64,000 nt of DNA from Sva-07 sp963707515 (GTDB lineage Bacteria; Actinomycetota; Acidimicrobiia; Acidimicrobiales; Ilumatobacteraceae). Below, piece after piece: positions 43,014-51,758 of the stretch. Location: positions 558,001 to 622,000 of the forward strand of contig CAVPQI010000003.1 of NCBI GenBank assembly GCA_963707515.1. Direction: 5' to 3'. Positions within the stretch are counted from its first letter, which is position 1. Each line of letters opens with the position of its first letter. Under the pieces are notes generated by a model, which worked only from the letters and a program-made list of their open reading frames with translations, searched no databases and was not told the DNA's origin. The translations under genes were made by a program, and so were the position numbers.

Positions 43014-43904
43014 TCAGGTGTGCTCGCCGGGATCGGCCGGGACCACCAGCCCCTGCGCCACGAGCCACGCTGTGTGCTGCCACTCGATGTGCAGATCGGG
43101 CGAGGAGCCGAACGTGAAGTCGAAATACGCCGACAGCTTCTCCTCGTAGGGGTCGATGAGCACCATGTGCTTGTTCATCAACGCCGCGGCGACGGCCACG
43201 TGCAGTCGATCGGTGACGACGGTCGCTGCGCCCTCGATCCGGTCGAGCCAGGCGTCGATGCTCGGTGCGCTCGAGCTGATGTCGTCGTTGACGAGTGGGT
43301 CCGGGCGGTACCCCTCGGCCAGCAACGGGCTCCCCTTGTCCTCACGCAGGACCACCAGCGTTCCCGAACCGGCCGCGGTGCTCGATGTCGCGAATCGCGG
43401 GTGGTGCACCGCACAGTCGACGGCGGCGAATCCGGCCACCGAGCCGGCGATGAGATCTCGTGAGCGGAGGTCCCTCGAGATGGCCGTCACGTTCGGTCGC
43501 GCCAGCGCCTCGCGGACGTCCGCGACGGCGGGATCGAAGCTCGACGGCAGCACGACGACGTGGCCGAAGACGGCCGACGCCCGCTGCGTCACCGTCGGCA
43601 TGAAGCCGTGGAACAGCGTGCACCATCCTCCGCTGCCGCGGATCAGCAGCGTCTTCCCGGCCGGCTCCGCGACGTCGAGATCCGACGCGACCTGCTCGAA
43701 CGGCAGACCAGCATCGACGAGGAGCGCCCGCGAGCCCTCCTTGATGAGGTCGTCGCCGACGTTGCCCACGACGTCGGACAGGAGACAGAGGTTGTCGAAT
43801 CCCGACAGGAAGTCGACCAGCTGCTGTCTGCTCTGCTCGATCTGGGCGTGGCGGTGTCCTATCCGAACCCGAGGCCCGCTCGAGTGGAGAACTCGGCGAC
43901 CCAC
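43014..43904 (-). CDS. Polysaccharide pyruvyltransferase family protein
   Basis: About 296 residues of the PS_pyruv_trans fold: VGNVGDDLIKEGSRALL near the N-terminus, LIRGSGGWCTLFHGF, FGHVVVLPSSFD, DRLHVAVAAALMNKHMVLIDPY and an end IEWQHTAWLVAQG. Such enzymes put pyruvate ketals on, or otherwise modify, surface glycans. The start is uncertain: GTG 43904 overlaps the preceding glycosyltransferase end by 46 bases; otherwise a later GTG would shorten it. It is coupled to that gene. Confidence 0.83.
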   Translation of the reverse strand: MGRRVLHSSGPRVRIGHRHAQIEQSRQQLVDFLSGFDNLCLLSDVVGNVGDDLIKEGSRALLVDAGLPFEQVASDLDVAEPAGKTLLIRGSGGWCTLFHGFMPTVTQRASAVFGHVVVLPSSFDPAVADVREALARPNVTAISRDLRSRDLIAGSVAGFAAVDCAVHHPRFATSSTAAGSGTLVVLREDKGSPLLAEGYRPDPLVNDDISSSAPSIDAWLDRIEGAATVVTDRLHVAVAAALMNKHMVLIDPYEEKLSAYFDFTFGSSPDLHIEWQHTAWLVAQGLVVPADPGEHT

Positions 43905-45199
43905 GCTCGGGGCGTGCGCCACGTCCACTCGTGCAGGGCGTCCGAGGGCCACACGAACTCCGACGACGCGTCGAAGCCGTCGTACTGCGTGTGCCAGCCG
44001 CGTTCGGCTCGCTCGGACTCGAACCGCGGAACCCGGTCCCGGAACACCTTGCGCCGAGCTTGTTCGGCGGAGCGGAGCGGGTAGTGCCGCAGGATCATGT
44101 TGAGCGGGAAGATCCGCTTCTCGACGCCGATCGCGTGTCCGCCCCAGGCGGACAACTCGACGGGTGCCCTGCGGTTCTTCCATGCGCGCTCCAACATTCG
44201 GGCGCCGGGCCGCGTTGCGAACTCCCAACGGGACGGCAACGAGGCCTCGGGCGCGTGGTCTGGACCGGGCAGCACGCTCGGCTGCTCCGGTCTGAAGTCG
44301 ATGAGGGTGAAGTCGATGACGTCGTATCCGGCGTCGTCGGCGATGGTCAGCATGTCCACGACCCCGATGTCGGGCGAGCAGGTGTCGATCTGCTCGTCCG
44401 CGTCGACGTGGATGATCCAGTCGTGGGGTGCCGCGGCGGCGACCAGATCCATCCGGTCGAGGATCGCCGCCCACTGGAACTGCGAGTTCGGCGCACTCGG
44501 AAAACGCTCGAAGGTGACGTCGCGACGCTTGGCGTAACGCTGCGCCAGCAACTCCCAGGTGCCGTCCGTCGACCAGTTGTCGATGACGTGGACGTCGAGG
44601 CGCTGCGCCAGCAGTCGGTCGATCGTGATGCAGATCACGTCGAGCTCGTTGTAGCACGGGAGGATCGCGAGGCAGCGCACGGCGGGCGATGAGGGTCGCG
44701 AGCGCAGGGTGCCGCCCGGGACGAACGCGAGCTGATCCGTGCGAGGGCCGACGAGTGGCCCGGCGTGTCCGTGGACGAGCGGATCGAGCCCGTGCGACTG
44801 GAGCAGGCCGACGAACTCTGTTGTCGTCCACTGCATCGTCCACGACTCCGAGGCAACCGGGTCCCCGGTGGGGTTCTCCGGTCGGACGTGCAGGGCCGTG
44901 GTCATCACCAGGCCGTGGATCCGGGGGAGCAGACGACGGAGGTCGGACAGGTGTGCGGTCGGATCGCTCGCCCGCTCGACTCCGCTGGACACGACGACCG
45001 AACCGTCCGCGACGTCCGGGTGAGATTCGAATCGGGTCTCATCGAGTCGCACGACGCCACTCGACCCCATGCGCTGCGCCACGACGGCCACGAAGTCGTC
45101 GAGCCAACGAGGATCACCGGACGCGCCGTCGTGTCCATCGGAACCCTCGCCGCGTCGATCGTCGTGTGAACGTTGGAGGTCGGCGTGGCTCGGTGTCAT
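43859..45199 (-). CDS. GT2-type glycosyltransferase with N-terminal extension
   Basis: A 446-residue protein. The first 160 residues resemble the end of a methyltransferase-like or regulatory module (DLRRLLPRIHGLVMTTALHV, WTTTEFVGLLQSHGLDPLVHG). A GT-A domain then begins RCLAILPCYNELDVICITID, with VIDNWSTDGTWELL and the metal motif IHVDADEQID. The C-terminal WRTPRAWVAEFS is soluble. It would add a sugar to the surface glycan. The start is ATG 45199. Confidence 0.8.
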   Translation of the reverse strand: MTPSHADLQRSHDDRRGEGSDGHDGASGDPRWLDDFVAVVAQRMGSSGVVRLDETRFESHPDVADGSVVVSSGVERASDPTAHLSDLRRLLPRIHGLVMTTALHVRPENPTGDPVASESWTMQWTTTEFVGLLQSHGLDPLVHGHAGPLVGPRTDQLAFVPGGTLRSRPSSPAVRCLAILPCYNELDVICITIDRLLAQRLDVHVIDNWSTDGTWELLAQRYAKRRDVTFERFPSAPNSQFQWAAILDRMDLVAAAAPHDWIIHVDADEQIDTCSPDIGVVDMLTIADDAGYDVIDFTLIDFRPEQPSVLPGPDHAPEASLPSRWEFATRPGARMLERAWKNRRAPVELSAWGGHAIGVEKRIFPLNMILRHYPLRSAEQARRKVFRDRVPRFESERAERGWHTQYDGFDASSEFVWPSDALHEWTWRTPRAWVAEFSTRAGLGFG

Positions 45200-45273
45200 G
45201 AAACGTCGGTGGCGCAGTGCGTGGCGAGCGGTGAAGCTAGCAGTTGGAGTTGCCGCAACGCCGAATGCGGCCA

Positions 45274-45429
45274 GCCGGAGATCGGGCCGACCAAACGCAA
45301 CCAACCACCAGCTGGTGGTGAGGCCCGATCAACCAGGAACGGCGAGGGAAGCGCCAGCGACGAGCCGGAGATCGGGCCGACCAAACGCGACCAACCACCA
45401 GCTGGTGGTGAGGCCCGATCAGCCAGGAA
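45274..45429. repeat. Two 66-base nested inverted repeats
   Basis: Copies at 45274-45339 and 45364-45429 are almost identical. Each holds the 16-base perfect palindrome ACCACCAGCTGGTGGT inside outer arms ATCGGGCC and GGCCCGAT. The second copy covers the last codons and stop of the GDP-mannose dehydratase gene. They may act as terminators or be a mobile palindromic element. Confidence 0.9.
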
Positions 45430-46414
45430 GGGGGATGCCGGCTTTGGTGGCTTCGCGTTGGAGGTCGTGGTCGACCATCATCTTGATCAACGTCGGGAAG
45501 TCGACTTCGGGCTCCCAACCAAGCTTGGTCCGCGCCTTGGACGCGTCACCGATCAACAGATCGACCTCGGCCGGACGCAAGAACTTCGGATCCTGACGGA
45601 CATAGTCACGCCAGTTGTCGATCCCCACCTCACCAAACGCCCGGGCGACCAGATCCTCGATCGAATGCGTCTCCCCGGTCGCCAACACATAATCGTCGGG
45701 TTCGTCCTGCTGCAACATCAACCACATGCCCCGCACGTAGTCACCCGCATACCCCCAATCACGCTTCGAATCGAGATTGCCCAACACCACCTCGTCCTGC
45801 AACCCCAACTTGATCCGCGCCACCGCATTGGTCACCTTGCGAGTCACGAACTCCAACCCCCGCCGCGGGCCCTCATGGTTGAACAAGATCCCCGACGACG
45901 CATGCATCCCATACGACTCGCGATAATTCACCACGATGTCATGCCCGAACACCTTCGCACACCCATACGGGCTACGCGGATGGAACGGCGTCATCTCCGT
46001 CTGCGGCGTCTCGCGCACCTTGCCGAACATCTCCGACGAACTGGCTTGATAGAAGCGGATCGGATTCTCCGCACCACCCACCATCCGCACCGCTTCCAAC
46101 ATCCGCAACACACCCAACCCGGTGATGTTCGCCGTCAACTCCGCCTGCGAGAACGACAACGCCACAAAGCTGATCGCACCCAGGTTGTACACCTCATCGG
46201 GCTGAGCGAACTCCAACGCCTGCACGATCGACGGCAAATCCGCCAAATCCCCCGACACCAACTCGACAAACGGCAACTCCGCCTGCAACGCCTCCACCCG
46301 CGGATTGTTCTGCCCCTTCACCATCCCGAACACGTGATAACCCTCACCGTGCAAGAACTCCGCCAAATGCTGACCATCCTGGCCAGTGATCCCGGTGATG
46401 AACGCAGTAGGCAT
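45419..46414 (-). CDS. gmd: GDP-mannose 4,6-dehydratase
   Basis: A 331-residue extended SDR making GDP-4-keto-6-deoxymannose: TGITGQDGQHLAEFLH, NLGAISFVALSF, catalytic SSEMFG and YGCAKVFGH, RRGLEFVTRKVT and KRDWGYAGDYVRGMW. Its codon use is unlike its neighbours: many TTG Leu and GTG Val codons, where flanking genes use CTC and GTC. The 3' end is inside a palindromic repeat. A partner reductase or epimerase is not seen in the window. TAGAAT is 10 bases before ATG 46414. Confidence 0.93.
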   Translation of the reverse strand: MPTAFITGITGQDGQHLAEFLHGEGYHVFGMVKGQNNPRVEALQAELPFVELVSGDLADLPSIVQALEFAQPDEVYNLGAISFVALSFSQAELTANITGLGVLRMLEAVRMVGGAENPIRFYQASSSEMFGKVRETPQTEMTPFHPRSPYGCAKVFGHDIVVNYRESYGMHASSGILFNHEGPRRGLEFVTRKVTNAVARIKLGLQDEVVLGNLDSKRDWGYAGDYVRGMWLMLQQDEPDDYVLATGETHSIEDLVARAFGEVGIDNWRDYVRQDPKFLRPAEVDLLIGDASKARTKLGWEPEVDFPTLIKMMVDHDLQREATKAGIPLPG

Positions 46415-46427
46415 AAGGTCGACGATT

Positions 46428-49283
46428 CTACGGCGCGGCGACGGGCGACTCCCGCGGCGGCTCGGTCGGCTCGTTGCCGGCTGACCCTCGTCGATCCGCC
46501 AGGCGACCTGTCCAGCGGCGCCGGCACGGGTCCCAGGCCACGCACCCGATCAGGACGAGCAATCCCAACGCGCTGGCGGCCGCACCGGCGCGTTGGCCAG
46601 GTTGCCGGTAGGTGAACACGACGTCGTGCTCGCCGGACTCGACCCACACACCGACCAGTGCGTGGTCGACACCGATCAGGTCGGCCGGTTCCCCGTCGAC
46701 CGTGACGGACCAGCCCGGCGCCTGCAGTGCGTCGGCGACCACGAGATATCCGGCACCCTCGGCGTCGACCGTGGCAGCGATCTTGCCGCCACGGTCGGTG
46801 GTCACGTCGATCACTGCGGGGAGACCGTCGGTGGGCCCCGCGACGTCGAGCACGGCCGTGTCGCGGGGCACACCGCTCGACAGTGCTGTCAGCTGCTCGT
46901 CGCGCGCGATCTCGACTGCGTCAGCTGCCCAGCGGATACGCGGCATGGCCGACAACCGCTCGTAGACGACAGCGCCGTCGTCCGCATGCACGAGGCGAAG
47001 CCCGTCGTCGGACGGCCGCACCGGCGCGCAGACCGGCGATCCGTTCGAGGCCGTGAGCGCGAGGGGCTCCTCGGCACCGGTGGCCCAGATCTCGACGTTC
47101 GCGGTGCCGCGGGTTGCAATGCGTTCGCCGGCCACGGGGACGTGGACCAGTCCCGCGCCGAGCCCCGGCCCGACGTAGCGACCGGACTCGACGGTGTCGC
47201 CGTTCGTGGTCGTCACGAGGACGCGCAGCGTTGCGCCGGCATCCGATGACGCCAGCAGCGGCTCGGCGAGCTCGAAGCTGACCCCGCGCACGGGACCGTC
47301 GGCAAGGTCACAGCGGGCGACGGAGCCCTCGGGAATCGACACGATCGTGTCGGAAGCCGGCAGGTCGGCAAACGATCCGGCCGACCAGTCCGGCCGGGCG
47401 ACGAAGTACCGCACACCCAGCCGGTCGAGCAACTCGGACTCGGCCACCTGTTCGGGCGTCATCCAGTCGAACACCGAGAACGTCGGGCTGCGGATCGCTT
47501 CGGGGTCGATCGCTTCGAGGAAGTCGGCCCACTCCGGGCGCATGAACTGATGGCCCGTCGCCGTCCGCAGGTCGTAGAACAGCGCCGTCGACGGGTAGAG
47601 GACGTGCTGGAAGCTCGCCCAACGCTCGTGCCCGAGATTCGACTCGAGGAATTCGTGCGTCGATGTCTCGGCGTAGAAGTTCTCGCGGTCGTCTCCGGGC
47701 AGGACCGTGTTGAAGAAGACGGCTGCTTGCACCACGACCAGCGGAGGCAGCACGACGAAGGCGACCGTGCGGGAGGTGACCTCGCCCCAACGCGTCGACA
47801 GGATCGTCCTGCCCGTGACGGCGAAGGCCACGATCAGCAGCGCGACGCCGCAGATGATCGCCGGGACGACGAGCCGCGGCCACACATCTTGCCAGTAGCC
47901 GCCGGCGGCGCCGCTCCGGCGGGCCGCCCGGAGCACCAGGATGGCGGCGATGCCGGCGCCGCCGAACGTCACGAGCCAACGCCACCATCGTCGTCGCTCG
48001 AGGGTCGTCGACGCGTCGCGCCGGGACCGGGTGATGGCGTCGAAGCCGATGCCGGCGAGCGCGGCGAGGACGAAGCCGAGCACCGATCGCAATCTGCCCA
48101 CCGTGTTGTTGGCGAAGACCGGGAAGCGGACCATGAGGTCTCGCAGCGGCTGGCTGCAGAAGACGAGGACGACCACGAACGCGGCGACCGCGGCGAGAAA
48201 CGGCACGACGGCGCGCGACCTGCTCGTGCGTCGGGCCATGCCGGCAGCAACGCCGACGAGCGCGAGCACGGCGACCGCCGCACCGATGTACGTGACGAGC
48301 TCGACGGGGTTCGTGGTGCCGAGCACGGGCGAGCTGCCGGCGATGCACAGCCCGTATGCGTCGGGCGCCACGAGCGTGAGCAGCCCGGAGAGCGGCAACC
48401 CCATCGAGCCCGACTCGGCTCGATACGCCGTGTCGAGGTCCTGGAAGTACAACACGAAGGGCAGCATCTGCACCGCACTCAGCATCAGGCCGAGGACCAG
48501 TGAGGATGCCGCTGCCGCCACGACCCCGAGGGCCGCACGCCGGCGGTGACGGAACAGGACCACGACGCGGACGGCGAGGTACGCCGTGGCCACGTAGATG
48601 GTCCAACCGGTCACGGCAGGAAAGCCGCCGAGCAGCATCGAGGCGACGATCACGGCGATCAGTGCGACGTTGCGTGGCGAACGATCTGACAGCAGGCGTT
48701 CGATCGCCCAGAAGAGCGCAGGAATCAATGCAGCAACACGCGTCTGCGGCCAGTTCGACCACATCACCATGAACCCGGACGTGGCGAACGCGAAGCCCGC
48801 GAGCCAGGACGCAGATCGGCTGACGCCGAAGCGGCGGAGGAAGAGGAACGTGCCGCCGATGGCGACGATCAGCTCGAGCAGCTTGACGAACACGGGGGCG
48901 ATCCAGAGCGGCAGCACGAGGTACGGAAGCGAGAGCGGACTGAGCAGTCCGAGGTTGGGGATCCCACCGAGCGGCCCCCCGCCGTTGACGACGTCTTGCC
49001 ACCCGCCGAACTCGCCCTGGAACCACGCCGTTCGCATCGAGCGGATGCCCGGCATGAAGTAGTCGACCGTGTCGCTGGTGCACACCTGATGGCCCGGCAC
49101 CGACGCCGCCGAGGAGGCGACCCAGGGGTAGAACTGGCCGATGAGGTTGACGGACAGCAGCGTCCGGGCGCCGACGATCGCCGGCCCGAGGCAGGCGACG
49201 ACGAACAGTGCGATCCACGCGGGAACGTACCAGTCCCGCCGCGCTCGACGGTCGGGGGGAACCGAGGCCGGACGCTCGTTCAT
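46428..49283 (-). CDS. YfhO family large membrane protein
   Basis: A 951-residue protein with about 13 helices in the first 530 residues (WIALFVVACLGPAIVGART onward), a large extracellular-type beta-rich domain (about 560-900), and one last helix followed by an Arg/Pro-rich tail. The loop DYFMPGIRSMRTAWFQGEFGGWQ and GGFPAVTGWTIY fit the YfhO/GT-C-like family, proposed to glycosylate lipids or teichoic-type polymers. A polymerising or side-branching role in the surface glycan is inferred. Start ATG 49283. Confidence 0.8.
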   Translation of the reverse strand: MNERPASVPPDRRARRDWYVPAWIALFVVACLGPAIVGARTLLSVNLIGQFYPWVASSAASVPGHQVCTSDTVDYFMPGIRSMRTAWFQGEFGGWQDVVNGGGPLGGIPNLGLLSPLSLPYLVLPLWIAPVFVKLLELIVAIGGTFLFLRRFGVSRSASWLAGFAFATSGFMVMWSNWPQTRVAALIPALFWAIERLLSDRSPRNVALIAVIVASMLLGGFPAVTGWTIYVATAYLAVRVVVLFRHRRRAALGVVAAAASSLVLGLMLSAVQMLPFVLYFQDLDTAYRAESGSMGLPLSGLLTLVAPDAYGLCIAGSSPVLGTTNPVELVTYIGAAVAVLALVGVAAGMARRTSRSRAVVPFLAAVAAFVVVLVFCSQPLRDLMVRFPVFANNTVGRLRSVLGFVLAALAGIGFDAITRSRRDASTTLERRRWWRWLVTFGGAGIAAILVLRAARRSGAAGGYWQDVWPRLVVPAIICGVALLIVAFAVTGRTILSTRWGEVTSRTVAFVVLPPLVVVQAAVFFNTVLPGDDRENFYAETSTHEFLESNLGHERWASFQHVLYPSTALFYDLRTATGHQFMRPEWADFLEAIDPEAIRSPTFSVFDWMTPEQVAESELLDRLGVRYFVARPDWSAGSFADLPASDTIVSIPEGSVARCDLADGPVRGVSFELAEPLLASSDAGATLRVLVTTTNGDTVESGRYVGPGLGAGLVHVPVAGERIATRGTANVEIWATGAEEPLALTASNGSPVCAPVRPSDDGLRLVHADDGAVVYERLSAMPRIRWAADAVEIARDEQLTALSSGVPRDTAVLDVAGPTDGLPAVIDVTTDRGGKIAATVDAEGAGYLVVADALQAPGWSVTVDGEPADLIGVDHALVGVWVESGEHDVVFTYRQPGQRAGAAASALGLLVLIGCVAWDPCRRRWTGRLADRRGSAGNEPTEPPRESPVAAP

Positions 49284-49332
49284 GCAGTCCGTCCACCTCG
49301 CCTCTGCACCTCGGCAACCGTAACCGGCCAAC

Positions 49333-49338
49333 TACGAT
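49333..49338 (+). promoter_or_regulatory. -10 box of the methyltransferase gene
   Basis: TACGAT is 8 bases before GTG 49347 and opens the rightward glycan transcription unit, back to back with the YfhO gene. Confidence 0.45.
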
Positions 49339-49346
49339 TCGGCCCC

Positions 49347-51386
49347 GTGCCCCGGAACGCCGCCCGCGAGGTCCTCGATCTCGGTGACGACCTTCCGTAC
49401 CAGGACGGCGCCGAGGCCCGGATCCTCGAGATCCTCGAGTCAGCCGCCGATCGCTCGTCGACTTCGGACGAGCTCGCCTCCCACATCGTCGACTGGCCGA
49501 CTCGATACCACTTCTCGCGGCTTCGCCGGGACCTGTTGCAGCCGCTCGTCATCGCACCGGGCACGCGCGTGCTCGAGATCGGCTGTGGCACCGGTGTCAA
49601 CCTCGTGACGTTCGCCGAGATGGGCGCCGAGGTCGTGGGCGTCGAGGGTTCGACGGGACGGGCGAGGGCGGCGCGCGCTCGGACGCTCCAACACGAGACG
49701 GTCACCGTGTACGCGGGCGACGCCGCCGCGTTGCCGCCGATGGATCTGTTCGACATCGTCGTGCTCGTGGGTGTGCTCGAGTACTCGCCCGCCGCGGTGG
49801 GAGGTGCGGCGGGTCCGCGGGCGATGCTCGAACTGGCCCGTTCGTGGCTCAAGCCCGACGGATCACTGGTGCTCGCCATCGAGAACCAGATCGGACTGAA
49901 ATACCTGCTCAGCCATCCGGAGGACCACCTCGGCGTGCCCTGGATCGGTCTGGAGGGCTATCCCGATCGCGGATCGCCCCGCACCTGGTCCCGTCGGGAG
50001 CTGTCGCTGATGCTCGACCGGGCCGGGTTGTCGGACCAGGAGTGGCTGTACCCGTTTCCGGACTACAAGCTGCCGACCTTCGTCGCCCGGCACGAGTTGT
50101 ACCAATCCGAGCGAGGGCGGCGTGTGCTGCAGCAGTTCGTCCGTACCCCCACGGCGGATCGGGCGGGCCCACCCTGGTTGGTCTGCGACGCAAAGAGTGC
50201 GTTCGACGTGATGCTGGACGCGGGGCTCGGGCCGGAGACGGCGAACTCGTTCCTCGTCGTGGCGTCGTCGGAGCCGAACGTGTCGCGCACTCGCATCGGT
50301 GACGGCGAGGCGTGGATCTCGAGCGGCGAGCGCCTGCAGAAGTTCCGCTCGGATCGTGCGATCCGCACCGACTCCGGCGAGATCGTCATCCAGCAGACTT
50401 CGGGGCCGTCTGACGCCGATCCGGCTGTCGAGGGGTGGGTCGCCAACGTCGGCCATCGCCAGCAACCGGTCGAATTGGGTCACTGCCTCGAGGATCAGGT
50501 CGTCGATGCCGTTCGCGCCGACGACATCGCGGAACTCGAATCGCTGCTGCGCGACTACGACGGGTTTCTCGAAGCGCATCGGTCCTCGGCCGACGACGAG
50601 GTGTCGCATCCGTTCCTCATCGCGACCGACCAGCCGGTGTTGCCCGCCGACTTCCTCGACTGCACATTGAAGAACCTGGTCGTCGACGATGACGGGACAG
50701 TGCACTTCGTCGACCGAGAGTGGTCTCTTGCCGGCGGCGTCGACGAGGGTCTCATCCGTCTCCGCTCCTACTTCGAGACGGCGGTCCGCATCGCCGGCTC
50801 CGGTGTGCCGCACCGGTGGGATGACGTCGACACGATCGGCGACTTCGTGCGAGCGCTCGGCGAGGTCGCCGGCCACGCGTGGACGGACGACACGGTGGCA
50901 CGGTTCGCTGAGGCGGAATCCGAGTTTCAGGCGATCGTGTCGGGGGGGCTGTCGCGCGCCACGGCGTCGGTCGCCGACGTGTGGGCGACCCGCCTGGTCG
51001 ACGCGGCGACGCCGGCGCCGACGCTGTCGCTGTTGCGACGCCATCAGGGTGAGAGCGCCGCTCACGAGCGGGTGGCCGAGTTGGAGCGCCTCCACAGGGA
51101 GCTCTCGGCGGCGTACGAGGAACTGGCGCGGGCCCATCGCGGCCTCGTGGATGCTCATGACGAGCAGACCCACACCTACCAAGCGCTGTTGCGTGCCCAC
51201 GCCGAACTGTCGGACGACCATCGCGACCTCGTCGAGGTGCAGCTTCGGACCGAAGCTGCGCTCGCCGAGTCGACAGGCGAGTTGCAGGCGCTCCGACGGA
51301 GCAGGAGTTATCGCCTCGGACGACTGCTGGGAGCGCCCGTACGCCGGCTCCGCCGAGTCGGCCGGCCACGTGGAGCGGTCCTGTAG
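49347..51386 (+). CDS. Methyltransferase-coiled coil protein of glycan synthesis
   Basis: A 679-residue multidomain protein. Residues about 60-260 form a SAM methyltransferase (VLEIGCGTGVNLVTFAEMGAEVVGVEGS). Residues about 300-540 form an unrecognised domain containing NLVVDDDGTVHFVDREW, reminiscent of kinase-like or phosphotransfer folds. A coiled coil (about 570-650; HERVAELERLHRELSAAYEE) ends in RSRSYRLGRLLGAPVRRLRR. In O-antigen systems such proteins combine chain-terminating methyl/phosphoryl transfer with coiled-coil rulers (as in WbdD); that function is only an inference here. Confidence 0.75.
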   Translation: MPRNAAREVLDLGDDLPYQDGAEARILEILESAADRSSTSDELASHIVDWPTRYHFSRLRRDLLQPLVIAPGTRVLEIGCGTGVNLVTFAEMGAEVVGVEGSTGRARAARARTLQHETVTVYAGDAAALPPMDLFDIVVLVGVLEYSPAAVGGAAGPRAMLELARSWLKPDGSLVLAIENQIGLKYLLSHPEDHLGVPWIGLEGYPDRGSPRTWSRRELSLMLDRAGLSDQEWLYPFPDYKLPTFVARHELYQSERGRRVLQQFVRTPTADRAGPPWLVCDAKSAFDVMLDAGLGPETANSFLVVASSEPNVSRTRIGDGEAWISSGERLQKFRSDRAIRTDSGEIVIQQTSGPSDADPAVEGWVANVGHRQQPVELGHCLEDQVVDAVRADDIAELESLLRDYDGFLEAHRSSADDEVSHPFLIATDQPVLPADFLDCTLKNLVVDDDGTVHFVDREWSLAGGVDEGLIRLRSYFETAVRIAGSGVPHRWDDVDTIGDFVRALGEVAGHAWTDDTVARFAEAESEFQAIVSGGLSRATASVADVWATRLVDAATPAPTLSLLRRHQGESAAHERVAELERLHRELSAAYEELARAHRGLVDAHDEQTHTYQALLRAHAELSDDHRDLVEVQLRTEAALAESTGELQALRRSRSYRLGRLLGAPVRRLRRVGRPRGAVL

Positions 51387-51395
51387 TCTCGCGGC

Positions 51396-51758
51396 GTGCA
51401 AGGCACGAACATGACAGACGACGAGCGGGTCGTCGGCACGACACCGGACCCGTTGCTCGATGCCGATGGAGACGTCGACACGTTGCGCCGCGAGGTGCTG
51501 CGCCTGCGCGACGAGCTGATCGGGGCAGAGGCCGAGCTCGGCAACCTGCGCGCCGAGGTCACCTTGCTCACCGAACGCCAGCGTCTCCAGCAGGAGCGAC
51601 AGGTCGTGAGCGACCTGGACCACATGATGGCGATGAACGCCTCGCTGGAACGACAGCTCGTCGACATGCGGGGATCGACGACGTGGCGCCTCGGGCGCAT
51701 GTTCGTACGGCCGCTGTACTCGCTCCGACGGCGTCTCGGGGCGGCCGATTCGACGTGA
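51396..51758 (+). CDS. Small coiled-coil protein of the glycan cluster
   Basis: A 120-residue protein: a long coiled coil (about 30-90; DTLRREVLRLRDELIGAEAE) then STTWRLGRMFVRPLYSLRRR. The same coiled coil plus S-x-x-(Y/W)RLGR-basic tail ends the preceding protein. TAGTCT is 6 bases before GTG 51396, so that codon is preferred over ATG 51411. The end overlaps the next gene (GTGA). It may be a detached coiled-coil tail of a glycosyltransferase that acts in trans. Confidence 0.75.
   Translation: MQGTNMTDDERVVGTTPDPLLDADGDVDTLRREVLRLRDELIGAEAELGNLRAEVTLLTERQRLQQERQVVSDLDHMMAMNASLERQLVDMRGSTTWRLGRMFVRPLYSLRRRLGAADST

Noticed and set aside
47308..49317. A 669-codon alternate frame on the same strand as the YfhO protein
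   Set aside because: Low-complexity Arg-rich reading without motifs; the 951-residue membrane protein frame explains the region.
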